Assembly: GCF_004349145.1 (NCBI RefSeq)
Contig: NZ_SMFO01000003.1
Coordinates: 1-64,000 of the forward strand
Source: Flavobacterium hiemivividum
Lineage (GTDB): Bacteria > Bacteroidota > Bacteroidia > Flavobacteriales > Flavobacteriaceae
Length of the DNA stretch: 64,000 nt
Reading direction: 5' to 3'
Position 1 is the first letter of the stretch. Every line of letters begins with the position of its first letter. Both the position numbers and the translations under genes were made by a program. This document shows, in pieces, positions 7,183 through 15,984 of the stretch. The notes beneath the pieces are model-generated. The model did no database searches and was not told the DNA's origin. It saw only the letters and a program-made list of their open reading frames with translations.

Positions 7183-8688
7183 TTATAAAGTTTCAATTGC
7201 TTTTTGAATTCTTTTAATTGTTTCTTCTTTTCCAATGAGTTCCACAATATCAAATAGGTGAGGTCCTTTTAAAGCTCCTACCAAACTCAAGCGGAAAGGT
7301 TGCATTACTTTTCCCATTCCAATTTCGCTCTTGGTCATCCAATCTTTTACAATTGTTTCGATATTGACAGAAGTAAAATCAGCGATTTCTTCAACTACAG
7401 AAATCAATTCTTGCATTAAAGCTGGAGTTTCTGCTTTCCAGTTTTTACTTGCTTTTTCATCGTAAGATGTTGGCGCAACAAAAAAGAAATCAGCTAGATC
7501 CCAAAATTCAGATATAAACGATGCTCTTTCTTTTATAAGGGAAACAATTTTGGTTGTTACATCTGGCGTAGTCGAGATACCTTTTGATTCTAAAATAGGA
7601 GTGAAGGCTTTCGCCAAATCCTCGTCTTTTTGCTTAATTAAATATTGGTGATTGAACCATTTATTTTTCTCTGGATCAAATTTAGCTCCAGCTTTGTGAA
7701 TTCTATTTAAATCAAAAGCTTCCACTAGTTCTTCCAAAGTATAAATTTCTTTGTCCGTTCCGTCGTTCCAACCTAGTAAGGCTAAGAAATTAATTACCGC
7801 CTCGGGAAAAAATCCTTTTTCTCTGTAACCTGATGAAACTGCATCTTCCGCTTTCCATTCTAATGGAAATACAGGGAATCCTAGTTTATCTCCGTCACGT
7901 TTAGATAACTTTCCGTTTCCAATTGGTTTTAAAATCAACGGTAAATGTGCAAATTCTGGGGCGTCCCAACCAAAAGCTCTGTACAGTAAAACATGTAACG
8001 GCATTGATGGCAACCATTCTTCACCACGAATTACATGCGAGGTTTCCATTAAATGATCATCCACGATATTTGCTAAATGGTAGGTTGGCATTCCGTCACT
8101 TTTAAACAATACTTTATCATCTAGCAAGCTAGTTTCAAATTTCACATCGCCGCGAATGATGTCTTTTAAATGTAATGTTTCATCAACGGGAGTTTTAAAA
8201 CGGATTACATAAGCATCTCCATTAGCGATTCTTTTTGCCGTTTCTTCGCTAGAAATCACTAGAGAAGTATCTAATAATTTTCTATTAGTGTGATTATAAA
8301 TAAAAGTATTACCTTGTTCTTCCTGTTGTTTTCTGGCCGTATCTAAGGCTTCAGGAGTATCAAAAGCATAATAGGCCCAACCAGTATCGATTAATTGGTC
8401 AGCATATTGTCTATATAATGGTTTTCTTTCGCTTTGACGATAAGGACCAAATTTTTCATTTTTTCCAATCGTTTCATCAGGAGCAATTCCTAACCATTCT
8501 AATGCTTCGATGATATAAGCCTCGGCACCGGGAACAAAACGATTTTGATCTGTATCTTCAATTCGTAAATAGAAAACACCATTATTTTTTTTGGCAAACA
8601 AATAATTGAATAGGGCAGTACGCACTCCGCCAATATGTAACGGTCCAGTTGGACTAGGTGCAAAACGCACACGAACTTGCTTCGACAT
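7183..8688 (-). CDS. gltX: Glutamate--tRNA ligase
   Basis: Class I synthetase that charges tRNA-Glu. HIGH motif is PLHIGG at residues 16-21 and KMSKS motif is KLSKR at 260-264. 501 residues is normal, with the helical anticodon-binding domain at the C-terminus. Its product Glu-tRNA is also the substrate of the HemA encoded at 51.3 kb, so it feeds the heme cluster in this window. A TATATTTG -7 box lies 17 bp upstream. Confidence 0.97.
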   Translation of the reverse strand: MSKQVRVRFAPSPTGPLHIGGVRTALFNYLFAKKNNGVFYLRIEDTDQNRFVPGAEAYIIEALEWLGIAPDETIGKNEKFGPYRQSERKPLYRQYADQLIDTGWAYYAFDTPEALDTARKQQEEQGNTFIYNHTNRKLLDTSLVISSEETAKRIANGDAYVIRFKTPVDETLHLKDIIRGDVKFETSLLDDKVLFKSDGMPTYHLANIVDDHLMETSHVIRGEEWLPSMPLHVLLYRAFGWDAPEFAHLPLILKPIGNGKLSKRDGDKLGFPVFPLEWKAEDAVSSGYREKGFFPEAVINFLALLGWNDGTDKEIYTLEELVEAFDLNRIHKAGAKFDPEKNKWFNHQYLIKQKDEDLAKAFTPILESKGISTTPDVTTKIVSLIKERASFISEFWDLADFFFVAPTSYDEKASKNWKAETPALMQELISVVEEIADFTSVNIETIVKDWMTKSEIGMGKVMQPFRLSLVGALKGPHLFDIVELIGKEETIKRIQKAIETL

Positions 8689-8705
8689 TTTTATAAATTT
8701 TGATG

Positions 8706-8713
8706 CAAATATA
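8706..8713 (-). promoter_or_regulatory. -7 promoter element of gltX
   Basis: Minus-strand TATATTTG fits TAnnTTTG, 17 bp before the start codon. Confidence 0.5.
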
Positions 8714-8845
8714 CAATTTCAATCGCTTTAAGTGGAGATATTGAAAACTAGATTATTATAAGATTTTTGAGATTGATTTGCTTTTAACATTTCTTTAATC
8801 ATATAAATTATTACTTTTAATGGTTATATCAAATATACAGTAGCT

Positions 8846-11800
8846 TTGGAATCTTCAAATAGTATTTATCGAAAGTTAGAATCATTTATTAGGAAGTATT
8901 ACACTAACGAATTGATCCGAGGAATAGTACTCTTCATCGGCTTGGGATTGTTGTATTTTCTATTCACACTTTTCGTGGAATATTTTCTTTGGCTCAAGCC
9001 AATGGGAAGATCTATTTTGTTTTGGACTTTTGTTGGAGTAGAAATAATACTTTTATTTCGCTTTATTCTCTTTCCTATATTTAAGTTGTTTAAGTTCCAA
9101 AAAGGAATCGATTACGACCAAGCTTCAAAAATTATAGGAAATCACTTTTCTGATGTCAATGATACTTTGACTAATTTTCTTCAACTTTCAAAAACAGATA
9201 CTGATCAAGCGTCCTCTGAATTGCTTTTGGCTTCAATCGATCAAAGAGCAAAAGCACTGCAACCAATACCTTTTGGTAATGCAATCAATTTTAATTCTAA
9301 TAAGAGGTATTTGCCATTAGCGATTGTTCCCATTTTTCTTTTTCTGTTTTTCTATTTGTCTGGAAATAATGCTGTGATTTCTCAAAGTCTGCATAGAGTA
9401 GTTCATTTTAACGATAATTTTTTACCGCCCGCACCTTTTAAATTTGTTGTGCTAAATAATAATTTGCAAACGGAGCAGAATAAAGACTTCATGCTAAAAA
9501 TTAAAACGGTGGGAAAGGTAGTCCCTGAAAACGCGATGATTTTCATTAATGGCGAAAGTTATTTTATGGAGAATGTAAGGCCTGGTGAGTTCCAATTTAG
9601 AATTACAAAACCTATCACTGATGTATTGTTTCACGTGGAGGGTAACAAGGTTTCTTCGGAAGATTATGAGTTGAATGTTGTTGCTGTTCCTTCGATTGCC
9701 AATTTTGAGATGCAATTAAATTATCCATCCTATTTGAGTAAAGAGGCGGAAGTGGTGAAAGGAACTGGAAATGCTGTTATCCCTGAGGGTACGAGAGTTA
9801 CTTGGAGAATTAACTCAATGGCGACTAAAGATATTTCATGGTCTAATGAAACTGCACGTTTTGAATTTAGTAAGAACGATAAATTGTTTTCATTATCTAA
9901 AAAGATCACTCAAAATACAGAATACCAAATTATTACTTCTAACGAACGGGTAAAAGAGTATGAGAAACTGAATTATCAGCTAACAGTTATTAAGGATCAG
10001 TTTCCTACGATCACTGCTGGTAATGCACCAGACAGCTTAAAGGTAGCTAAAAGTTTTATTTTGGGACAAATTGCTGATGATTATGGTTTGTCTAGACTAC
10101 AAGTAGTTTATTATCCTAAGAACAAACCAGGGGCGGTTAAACGTGGAACTATACCGATTAAGAAAGTTCCTTATGAGCAATTTCTGTTTTCTTTCCCTGG
10201 TTCGCTAATTGTTGAGCAAGGAGTTTCTTATGAGTATTATTTTGAAGTTTTTGATAATGATGCCCTACATGGTTTTAAGAGTTCTAAATCTTCGGTGTTT
10301 TCTAACCGTATTGCGACAGACGAGGAAGAGAAAAGTCAATTATTGCAGGAGCAAAATAATACGATTAATAGCCTTCAAAAATCTTTAAAAAAACAAGACA
10401 AGCAATTATCTGATATAGATAAATTACAAAAGACAGGGAAGGAAAAGGATCAATTTGAATTTAAAGATCAACAAAATGTAAAAGATTTTATTGAGCAGCA
10501 AAAGAGACAGGATGAAATGATGAAGGAGTTTGCTAAGAAAATGAAGGAGAATTTGGAACAATTGAAAACTGCGCCAAAAGAGGATGCAAAGGAAGAGTTG
10601 AAGAAACGTTTAGAAAAAGCAGATGAAGATTTAGAAAAGAATCAGAAATTACTTGATGAGCTGAAGGAGCTGAATGACAAAATCAAAAACGAAGAGTTAC
10701 TGAATAAATTAGATCAATTTAAACAGAATAGTAAAAATCAAGTTAAGAATTTAGAGCAATTAGTAGAGCTAACAAAGAAGTATTATGTAGAAAAAAAGGC
10801 GGAGCAATTAGCCGATAAATTAGATAAGCTTTCAGAGAAACAAGATAAGTTAGCAGATAATGAAAAAGACAATTCTGCTGAAAAGCAAAAAAATATTAAT
10901 GCTGAATTTGATAATATTAGAGACGAACTAAAAGAATTGGATAAGGATAATTCCGAATTGAAATCACCAGTAGATTTGCCTGATGATGCTGCCACAGAAA
11001 AAAGTGTTGTTGATGATTTAAAGAAAGCGAGTGATGAACTTCAAAAAGAAAATAAAGCTAAGGCGAAACCAAGTCAGAAAAAAGCTGCCGATAAAATGAA
11101 GAAAATGGCCAAGATGATGGCAGATAGTTTAGAGGGAAGTGAGAAAGAGCAGATGGAGGAAGATGTGAAAATGTTGCGACAAATATTAGATAATTTACTT
11201 GCTTATTCTTTATCGCAGGAATATGTTATGTTGCAACTAAAAGACTTGAGAAAAGGATCTCCATCCTTCAATAAAAATATTAAATTGCAACAAGATTTAA
11301 AACTACAGTTCAAACATGTTGATGATAGTTTGTTTGCGTTGTCCTTACGCAACCCTAAAATTGCTGAGGATATTACTAAAGAGATTGGTAATGTGCATTA
11401 CAATATTGATAAATCCTTAGTAAGTTTATCAGATGCTCAAGTTCCAAAAGGGTTATCTCATCAACAGTATGCGGTATCGTCTGCTAATAAATTGGGAGAT
11501 ATTTTGAGTGACATTATGAATAATATGCAAATGTCTTTATCTGGAATGGATAGTGGAAAACCCAAGCCAGGCAGCGGTGAAGGAATGCAGCTTCCTGATA
11601 TAATTAAAAAGCAACAAGGGCTAGGTGAGAAGATGAAGAAGGGAATGGAAAAAGGGCAAAAGCCTGGTGATGGTAATGAAGGTGGAAAAGGAGAAGGTGG
11701 GAAGAAAGGAAAAGAAGGTGCTCAGGATGGTGGAACGGGAGAAGGTGATGCAAAAGCGTTGTTGGAAATCTACAAAGAGCAACAGCAAATCCGAGTAGCC

Positions 11801-12151
11801 TTAGAAAATGAACTTAAGAAACAAGGCTTAGGTGGTGGTGGCCAAAATACTATAGAACAGATGAAGCAGATTGAAAAACAATTATTAAATAAAGGTTTTA
11901 AGAATGAAACCTTGCAAAAAATTCTCAATTTAAAACAAGAATTATTAAAATTAAATACTGCAATTCAGCAGCAAGGAGAAGAAAAGAAGCGTCAAGCAGA
12001 GACTAATAAAAGAGAGTTTAATAATGATTCTAAACCTTTGCCAGACGCATTGTTAGATTATTTAAATAGCACTGAGATATTAAACAGACAATCGTTACCT
12101 TTGCGCTCCAATTTTAACCGCAAGGTTCAAGAATATTTTAATAAAAAATGA
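8846..12151 (+). CDS. DUF4175 family large membrane protein
   Basis: 1101 residues. Three N-terminal membrane helices (about 25-46, 54-79, 155-171), then a periplasmic-looking beta-rich region to about residue 480, then a long Lys/Glu/Gln coiled-coil region (roughly 490-770) and a Gly/Lys low-complexity stretch (about 885-960, GKGEGGKKGKEGAQDGG). This is the DUF4175 layout; its function is not established. Start: TTG at 8846, because an in-frame stop at 8804 precedes it and no ATG lies between, while the conserved-looking N-terminus ahead of the first helix requires a start here. A TAGCTTTG motif overlaps the TTG (8841-8848), and TACTTTTA at 8812-8819 is an alternative -7 element. The stop overlaps the ybeY start by ATGA. 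Confidence 0.88.
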   Translation: MESSNSIYRKLESFIRKYYTNELIRGIVLFIGLGLLYFLFTLFVEYFLWLKPMGRSILFWTFVGVEIILLFRFILFPIFKLFKFQKGIDYDQASKIIGNHFSDVNDTLTNFLQLSKTDTDQASSELLLASIDQRAKALQPIPFGNAINFNSNKRYLPLAIVPIFLFLFFYLSGNNAVISQSLHRVVHFNDNFLPPAPFKFVVLNNNLQTEQNKDFMLKIKTVGKVVPENAMIFINGESYFMENVRPGEFQFRITKPITDVLFHVEGNKVSSEDYELNVVAVPSIANFEMQLNYPSYLSKEAEVVKGTGNAVIPEGTRVTWRINSMATKDISWSNETARFEFSKNDKLFSLSKKITQNTEYQIITSNERVKEYEKLNYQLTVIKDQFPTITAGNAPDSLKVAKSFILGQIADDYGLSRLQVVYYPKNKPGAVKRGTIPIKKVPYEQFLFSFPGSLIVEQGVSYEYYFEVFDNDALHGFKSSKSSVFSNRIATDEEEKSQLLQEQNNTINSLQKSLKKQDKQLSDIDKLQKTGKEKDQFEFKDQQNVKDFIEQQKRQDEMMKEFAKKMKENLEQLKTAPKEDAKEELKKRLEKADEDLEKNQKLLDELKELNDKIKNEELLNKLDQFKQNSKNQVKNLEQLVELTKKYYVEKKAEQLADKLDKLSEKQDKLADNEKDNSAEKQKNINAEFDNIRDELKELDKDNSELKSPVDLPDDAATEKSVVDDLKKASDELQKENKAKAKPSQKKAADKMKKMAKMMADSLEGSEKEQMEEDVKMLRQILDNLLAYSLSQEYVMLQLKDLRKGSPSFNKNIKLQQDLKLQFKHVDDSLFALSLRNPKIAEDITKEIGNVHYNIDKSLVSLSDAQVPKGLSHQQYAVSSANKLGDILSDIMNNMQMSLSGMDSGKPKPGSGEGMQLPDIIKKQQGLGEKMKKGMEKGQKPGDGNEGGKGEGGKKGKEGAQDGGTGEGDAKALLEIYKEQQQIRVALENELKKQGLGGGGQNTIEQMKQIEKQLLNKGFKNETLQKILNLKQELLKLNTAIQQQGEEKKRQAETNKREFNNDSKPLPDALLDYLNSTEILNRQSLPLRSNFNRKVQEYFNKK
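9627..9642 (+). other. Partial parS-like half site in DUF4175 gene
   Basis: TGTTTCACGTGGA matches the first 13 bases of the parS-like palindromes near mnmG, but the last three bases (GGG) do not. It is within coding sequence and may be chance. Confidence 0.25.
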
Positions 12152-12567
12152 TCAATTTTAATTACGAAAGTGAATTCAACTTAGAGAATGAAGAGGCTAT
12201 TGGAAACTGGCTATCTGCTGTTATTTTATCTGAAGGTAAGAAAGAAGGCGAAATTAATTACATCTTTTGTGATGATGAGTACCTCCATAAAATCAATCTA
12301 GAGTATTTAAATCACGATGACCTTACTGATGTAATTAGTTTTGATTACACGATGGGGAATGAAATTAGCGGAGATGTTTTTATTTCTGTTGAACGAGTTC
12401 AGGATAATGCAGTTGATTTTAATGTAGCTTTTGAGGAAGAATTAAGAAGAGTAATTGTTCACGGTGTTTTGCATTATTGCGGATACAAGGACAAAGGAGA
12501 GAAGGATGAGCAGTTGATGCGATCTAAAGAAAACGAAAAATTAGCGCTGTTCCACGTGGAACAGTAA
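12148..12567 (+). CDS. ybeY: Endoribonuclease YbeY (rRNA maturation)
   Basis: YbeY is a single-strand endoribonuclease for 16S rRNA 3'-end maturation and ribosome quality control. 139 residues; the metal-site motif is HGVLHYCGYKDK at 105-116, giving His105 and His109. The third ligand position, usually His in GYDH, is Asp115 here. From memory, Bacteroidetes homologues share this change, so it is probably a lineage trait. DLTDVISFDY (58-67) is the second conserved block. The start overlaps the DUF4175 stop (ATGA). The last codons, LFHVEQ, are encoded by a perfect parS-like palindrome. Confidence 0.93.
   Translation: MINFNYESEFNLENEEAIGNWLSAVILSEGKKEGEINYIFCDDEYLHKINLEYLNHDDLTDVISFDYTMGNEISGDVFISVERVQDNAVDFNVAFEEELRRVIVHGVLHYCGYKDKGEKDEQLMRSKENEKLALFHVEQ
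12548..12563. promoter_or_regulatory. parS-like site 1 (perfect palindrome)
   Basis: TGTTCCACGTGGAACA is a perfect 16-bp palindrome, 18 bp if the flanking C/G is included. It resembles the chromosomal parS consensus TGTTTCACGTGAAACA bound by ParB. It overlaps the last codons of ybeY. Confidence 0.75.
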
Positions 12568-12592
12568 ATAATTAATTCTTTTAAGTTTGTAA

Positions 12593-12608
12593 TGTTTCAC
12601 GTGGAACA
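12593..12608. promoter_or_regulatory. parS-like site 2
   Basis: TGTTTCACGTGGAACA differs from site 1 by one base and from the general parS consensus by one base. It lies in the ybeY-mnmG intergenic region. Confidence 0.75.
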
Positions 12609-12648
12609 AAGTGTGGTTGGTTTAGATTTTATCTCAATTGTTTTAAAA

Positions 12649-12664
12649 TGTTTCACGTGGAACA
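12649..12664. promoter_or_regulatory. parS-like site 3
   Basis: TGTTTCACGTGGAACA, identical to site 2, starting 56 bp from it. Sites 1 and 2 start 45 bp apart. Confidence 0.75.
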
Positions 12665-12766
12665 AACAGTAAGGATGTTGTAATTGAACCAGGGTTAATA
12701 GCCGTAGTGTAAAATTAATAAATAAAGATTTCAATTCTAGCGATGCTTTGGTGTTGGGATCTTACC

Positions 12767-12779
12767 CCCGAATCTCGGG
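12767..12779 (+). promoter_or_regulatory. Small hairpin in the mnmG leader
   Basis: CCCGA and TCGGG pair around an ATC loop, 18 bp before the mnmG ATG. There is no T-run, so it is probably a leader structure, not a terminator. The surrounding 230 bp between ybeY and mnmG otherwise hold only the parS-like sites. Confidence 0.35.
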
Positions 12780-12797
12780 TCAAATTAATATAATAAA

Positions 12798-14669
12798 ATG
12801 TTTCAAGAAGAATATGATGTGATTGTAGTGGGTGCTGGACACGCCGGTTCTGAGGCTGCTGCTGCTGCTGCAAACTTGGGTTCGAAAACCCTATTGGTTA
12901 CCATGAGTCTACAAAACATTGCGCAAATGTCTTGTAATCCTGCTATGGGCGGAATTGCAAAAGGACAAATTGTGCGAGAGATTGATGCGCTTGGTGGATA
13001 CTCTGGAATTGTATCAGATAGAACGGCAATTCAATTCAAGATGTTGAACAAGTCGAAAGGTCCTGCAATGTGGTCGCCACGTGTTCAAAGTGACCGTATG
13101 CGTTTTGCTGAGGAGTGGAGAATGATGCTAGAGGGAACTCCAAATCTTGATTTTTATCAAGAAATGGCTAAAGGCTTATTGATTGAGAACGGAAAGATAA
13201 AAGGAATTGTTACTGCACTCGGAATCGAAATTAAAGCAAAATCGGTGGTACTGACCAATGGTACTTTTTTAAACGGTTTGATTCATATTGGCGATAAAAA
13301 CTTCGGTGGAGGTAGGGCTGGCGAAAGTGCTTCTCATGGAATTACTGAAGATTTAATTAATGCGGGTTTTGAAGCGGGAAGAATGAAAACGGGAACGCCT
13401 CCAAGAGTTGATGGGCGTTCTTTAGATTATTCGAAAATGAATGAAGAGAAGGGAGATGCTAAACCAGATAAATTTTCTTATTCTGATATTACTACTCCGT
13501 TGGTTCATCAAAGGTCGTGTCATATGACCTACACTTCTTTGCAAGTACACGACATATTGAGAGAAGGTTTTGATCGTTCGCCAATGTTTAATGGAAGAAT
13601 TAAAAGTCTCGGACCTAGATACTGTCCGTCGATCGAAGATAAAATTAATCGTTTTGCTGATAAAGAAAGACATCAATTGTTTATCGAACCAGAAGGATGG
13701 AAAACTTGTGAGGTGTATGTGAATGGTTTTTCTACTTCACTTCCAGCCGATATTCAGTATAAGGCGATGCAATCTGTAGCTGGTTTTGAAAAGGTAAAAT
13801 TCCTTCGTGCTGGTTATGCAATCGAATATGATTATTTTCCGCCAACGCAATTAAAACATACTTTAGAAACTAAGCTTGTTGAAGGTTTATATTTTGCTGG
13901 ACAAATTAATGGAACTACTGGTTATGAAGAAGCGGCTTCTCAAGGTTTGATGGCAGGTATTAATGCGCATTTAAAAGTACACGAAAAAGCGCCTTTAATC
14001 TTGAAAAGAGATGAAGCTTATATCGGAGTTTTAATTGATGATTTAATTACCAAAGGAACAGAAGAACCTTATCGTATGTTTACTTCAAGAGCGGAGTATA
14101 GAACTTTATTGCGTCAAGATAATGCCGATTTCAGATTGACGCCTATGTCGCATGAAATAGGTTTAGCTTCTGAAAAGCGTTTTCGCCGTATGGAGCATAA
14201 ACTTAAAGAATCAGAAAAAATGGTTTCGTTTTTTAGAGAGACTAGTATTAGTGTTGCAGAAGCGAATCCAATATTAGAATCAAAAGATACGGCGCTAATT
14301 ACTCAAGGTGATAAATTGTTTAAAGTGTTCTCTCGACCTCAAATTGATATGGAAGATATCATGAAGTTTGAGAAAGTGAAAAATTATGTTGAAGAAAATG
14401 ATTTAGATCAGGAAATTCTAGAGCAAGCCGAAATTCAAGTTAAGTATTCGGGTTATATCGACAAGGAAAGAAACAATGCTGATAAATTAACTCGTTTAGA
14501 AGACGTGAAAATTCCTGAGGATTTTGATTACGAAAAAATTAAGTCAATGTCTATTGAAGCAAAACAAAAGCTGAGTAAAATTCGACCAGTAACAATTTCA
14601 CAAGCATCTAGAATAAGTGGCGTTTCGCCAAGTGATGTTTCGGTACTGTTGATTTATATGGGAAGATAA
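12798..14669 (+). CDS. mnmG: tRNA uridine-5-carboxymethylaminomethyl(34) synthesis enzyme MnmG (GidA)
   Basis: With MnmE, this FAD enzyme installs the 5-carboxymethylaminomethyl group on the wobble uridine of several tRNAs. 623 residues is full length. The FAD-binding motif is VVGAGHAGSEAA near residues 10-21, with SCNPAMGGIAKGQIVREID following. The conserved GTPPR segment (near 199-203) and the C-terminal helical domain with SGYIDKE are present. mnmG often lies near the replication origin; here it is bracketed by parS-like palindromes. Confidence 0.97.
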   Translation: MFQEEYDVIVVGAGHAGSEAAAAAANLGSKTLLVTMSLQNIAQMSCNPAMGGIAKGQIVREIDALGGYSGIVSDRTAIQFKMLNKSKGPAMWSPRVQSDRMRFAEEWRMMLEGTPNLDFYQEMAKGLLIENGKIKGIVTALGIEIKAKSVVLTNGTFLNGLIHIGDKNFGGGRAGESASHGITEDLINAGFEAGRMKTGTPPRVDGRSLDYSKMNEEKGDAKPDKFSYSDITTPLVHQRSCHMTYTSLQVHDILREGFDRSPMFNGRIKSLGPRYCPSIEDKINRFADKERHQLFIEPEGWKTCEVYVNGFSTSLPADIQYKAMQSVAGFEKVKFLRAGYAIEYDYFPPTQLKHTLETKLVEGLYFAGQINGTTGYEEAASQGLMAGINAHLKVHEKAPLILKRDEAYIGVLIDDLITKGTEEPYRMFTSRAEYRTLLRQDNADFRLTPMSHEIGLASEKRFRRMEHKLKESEKMVSFFRETSISVAEANPILESKDTALITQGDKLFKVFSRPQIDMEDIMKFEKVKNYVEENDLDQEILEQAEIQVKYSGYIDKERNNADKLTRLEDVKIPEDFDYEKIKSMSIEAKQKLSKIRPVTISQASRISGVSPSDVSVLLIYMGR

Positions 14670-14679
14670 GGAAGTGTTC

Positions 14680-14750
14680 AGTATTCAGTTTTTTGGATAC
14701 TTGATATAAATTTAGTTTAAAAAATATTGGATCTCCGGAAACTGAATACT
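14680..14750. repeat. Inverted repeat AGTATTCAGTTT ... AAACTGAATACT
   Basis: Perfect 12-bp arms at 14680-14691 and 14739-14750 are separated by 47 bp, just after mnmG. The arms resemble those of the longer hairpin at 40558-40610, so both belong to one dispersed intergenic repeat type. Confidence 0.65.
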
Positions 14751-14757
14751 AAAAATA

Positions 14758-14773
14758 TGTTCCACGTGAAACT
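14758..14773. promoter_or_regulatory. parS-like site 4
   Basis: TGTTCCACGTGAAACT matches the parS consensus except at the final base and the Y at position 5. It lies downstream of mnmG, about 2.1 kb from the three-site cluster. Confidence 0.6.
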
Positions 14774-14892
14774 ACGGCCGAAAGCCTTGTTATTACTAAG
14801 AAAATTGTAATTTAAAATAATAATAATTTAATATTTGTTTTTCTATCTTAAAAATTGAACTGAAGACTGAAAACTGCGAATGATGACTAAAA

Positions 14893-15741
14893 ATGGATAT
14901 TTCGAATAAAAAACATTTCCTCTCTGTAAAAGATCATTCTGTTTCTAAAGAAACATTTGATTTGTACCATGATGAAACAATGGATATGTTAATTACATCT
15001 CCGCAACCAAACTTAGAAAACTTGGGTAAGTATTATGAAAGTGAAGATTATATTTCGCATACAGATTCAAAACGATCGTTATTTGAAAAAGCATATCATT
15101 TTGTAAAAAGCATTGCTTTAAAAAATAAATTGGATCTTATCAATTCGCAGCAGCCTAAAAAAGGAAGAATTTTAGACATTGGCGCTGGTACTGGAGATTT
15201 TTTGGCTGTGGCCAAAGACAACGGTTGGCAAACAGTAGGAGTGGAGCCAAGTGATAAAGCCAGAGCAATTGCTTTGAAAAAAGAAGTTTCCTTTGTTGAA
15301 AATACTTTGGGATTAGAAAGTCATTCATTTGATGTGATTACAATGTGGCATGTTTTAGAACACGTTCCTAATTTGAATAATCAGATAAAAGAATTAAAAA
15401 GGTTGCTCAAACCTTCTGGTACTTTAATTGTCGCTGTTCCTAATTTTAAATCTTTCGATGCAAAACATTATGGAGCTTTTTGGGCAGCTTATGATGTGCC
15501 AATTCATTTCTGGCATTTTTCGAAAAAAGCAATAAAACTGCTTTTCGAAAAAGAAGACATGAAATTAGAAAAAGTACTTCCTATGAAATTTGACTCTTTT
15601 TATGTGAGTCTGTTGTCAGAAAAGTACAAATACGGAAAAATGAATTTTATTAAAGCATTTTTCATCGGATTGCAGTCGAATATTAGAGCCAAGCGAAATT
15701 TTGAGTATTCGTCCCATATTTACGTTCTAAAAAACAACTAA
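14893..15741 (+). CDS. Class I SAM-dependent methyltransferase
   Basis: 282 residues. SAM-binding motif I is ILDIGAGTGDF at about 93-103, preceded by ~90 residues and followed by the acidic VGVEPS strand and the ITMWHVLEHVPN motif typical of Methyltransf_23-type enzymes. The substrate is unknown; relatives act on small molecules, sugars or lipids. It follows mnmG by 223 bp that hold an inverted repeat and a parS-like site, so probably a separate transcript. Confidence 0.85.
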   Translation: MDISNKKHFLSVKDHSVSKETFDLYHDETMDMLITSPQPNLENLGKYYESEDYISHTDSKRSLFEKAYHFVKSIALKNKLDLINSQQPKKGRILDIGAGTGDFLAVAKDNGWQTVGVEPSDKARAIALKKEVSFVENTLGLESHSFDVITMWHVLEHVPNLNNQIKELKRLLKPSGTLIVAVPNFKSFDAKHYGAFWAAYDVPIHFWHFSKKAIKLLFEKEDMKLEKVLPMKFDSFYVSLLSEKYKYGKMNFIKAFFIGLQSNIRAKRNFEYSSHIYVLKNN

Positions 15742-15945
15742 ATTGAATTTTAGCCCTATTTAAGCTATGATTTTCCGCGTAACTAATATTTGTGTTGCTT
15801 ATTTTTAGTTTGCAGCTCATTTAGTCGCTATTGAAGTCGATTTTTATAGGAATAAGTTATAAGTTCATCTTTATTAATAATAAAATCTGATAGTATAATT
15901 TTAAGCCAATTTTTATAGTTTTTTAGGATACTATCTATTTTTTTA

Positions 15946-15953
15946 TATTTTTG
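15946..15953 (+). promoter_or_regulatory. -7 promoter element of the OmpH-like gene
   Basis: TATTTTTG fits TAnnTTTG, 31 bp before the ATG; the T-rich context weakens the call. Confidence 0.35.
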
Positions 15954-15984
15954 CTATACATACATAAATTAGAAACAAACCAAA

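Noticed and set aside
13078..13093. CACGTG in mnmG as a further parS site
   Set aside because: Only the central hexamer matches; the flanks GCCACGTGTTCAA do not fit the palindrome.
13422..13676. 84-codon minus-strand frame inside mnmG
   Set aside because: Shadow of a strongly conserved gene on the other strand.
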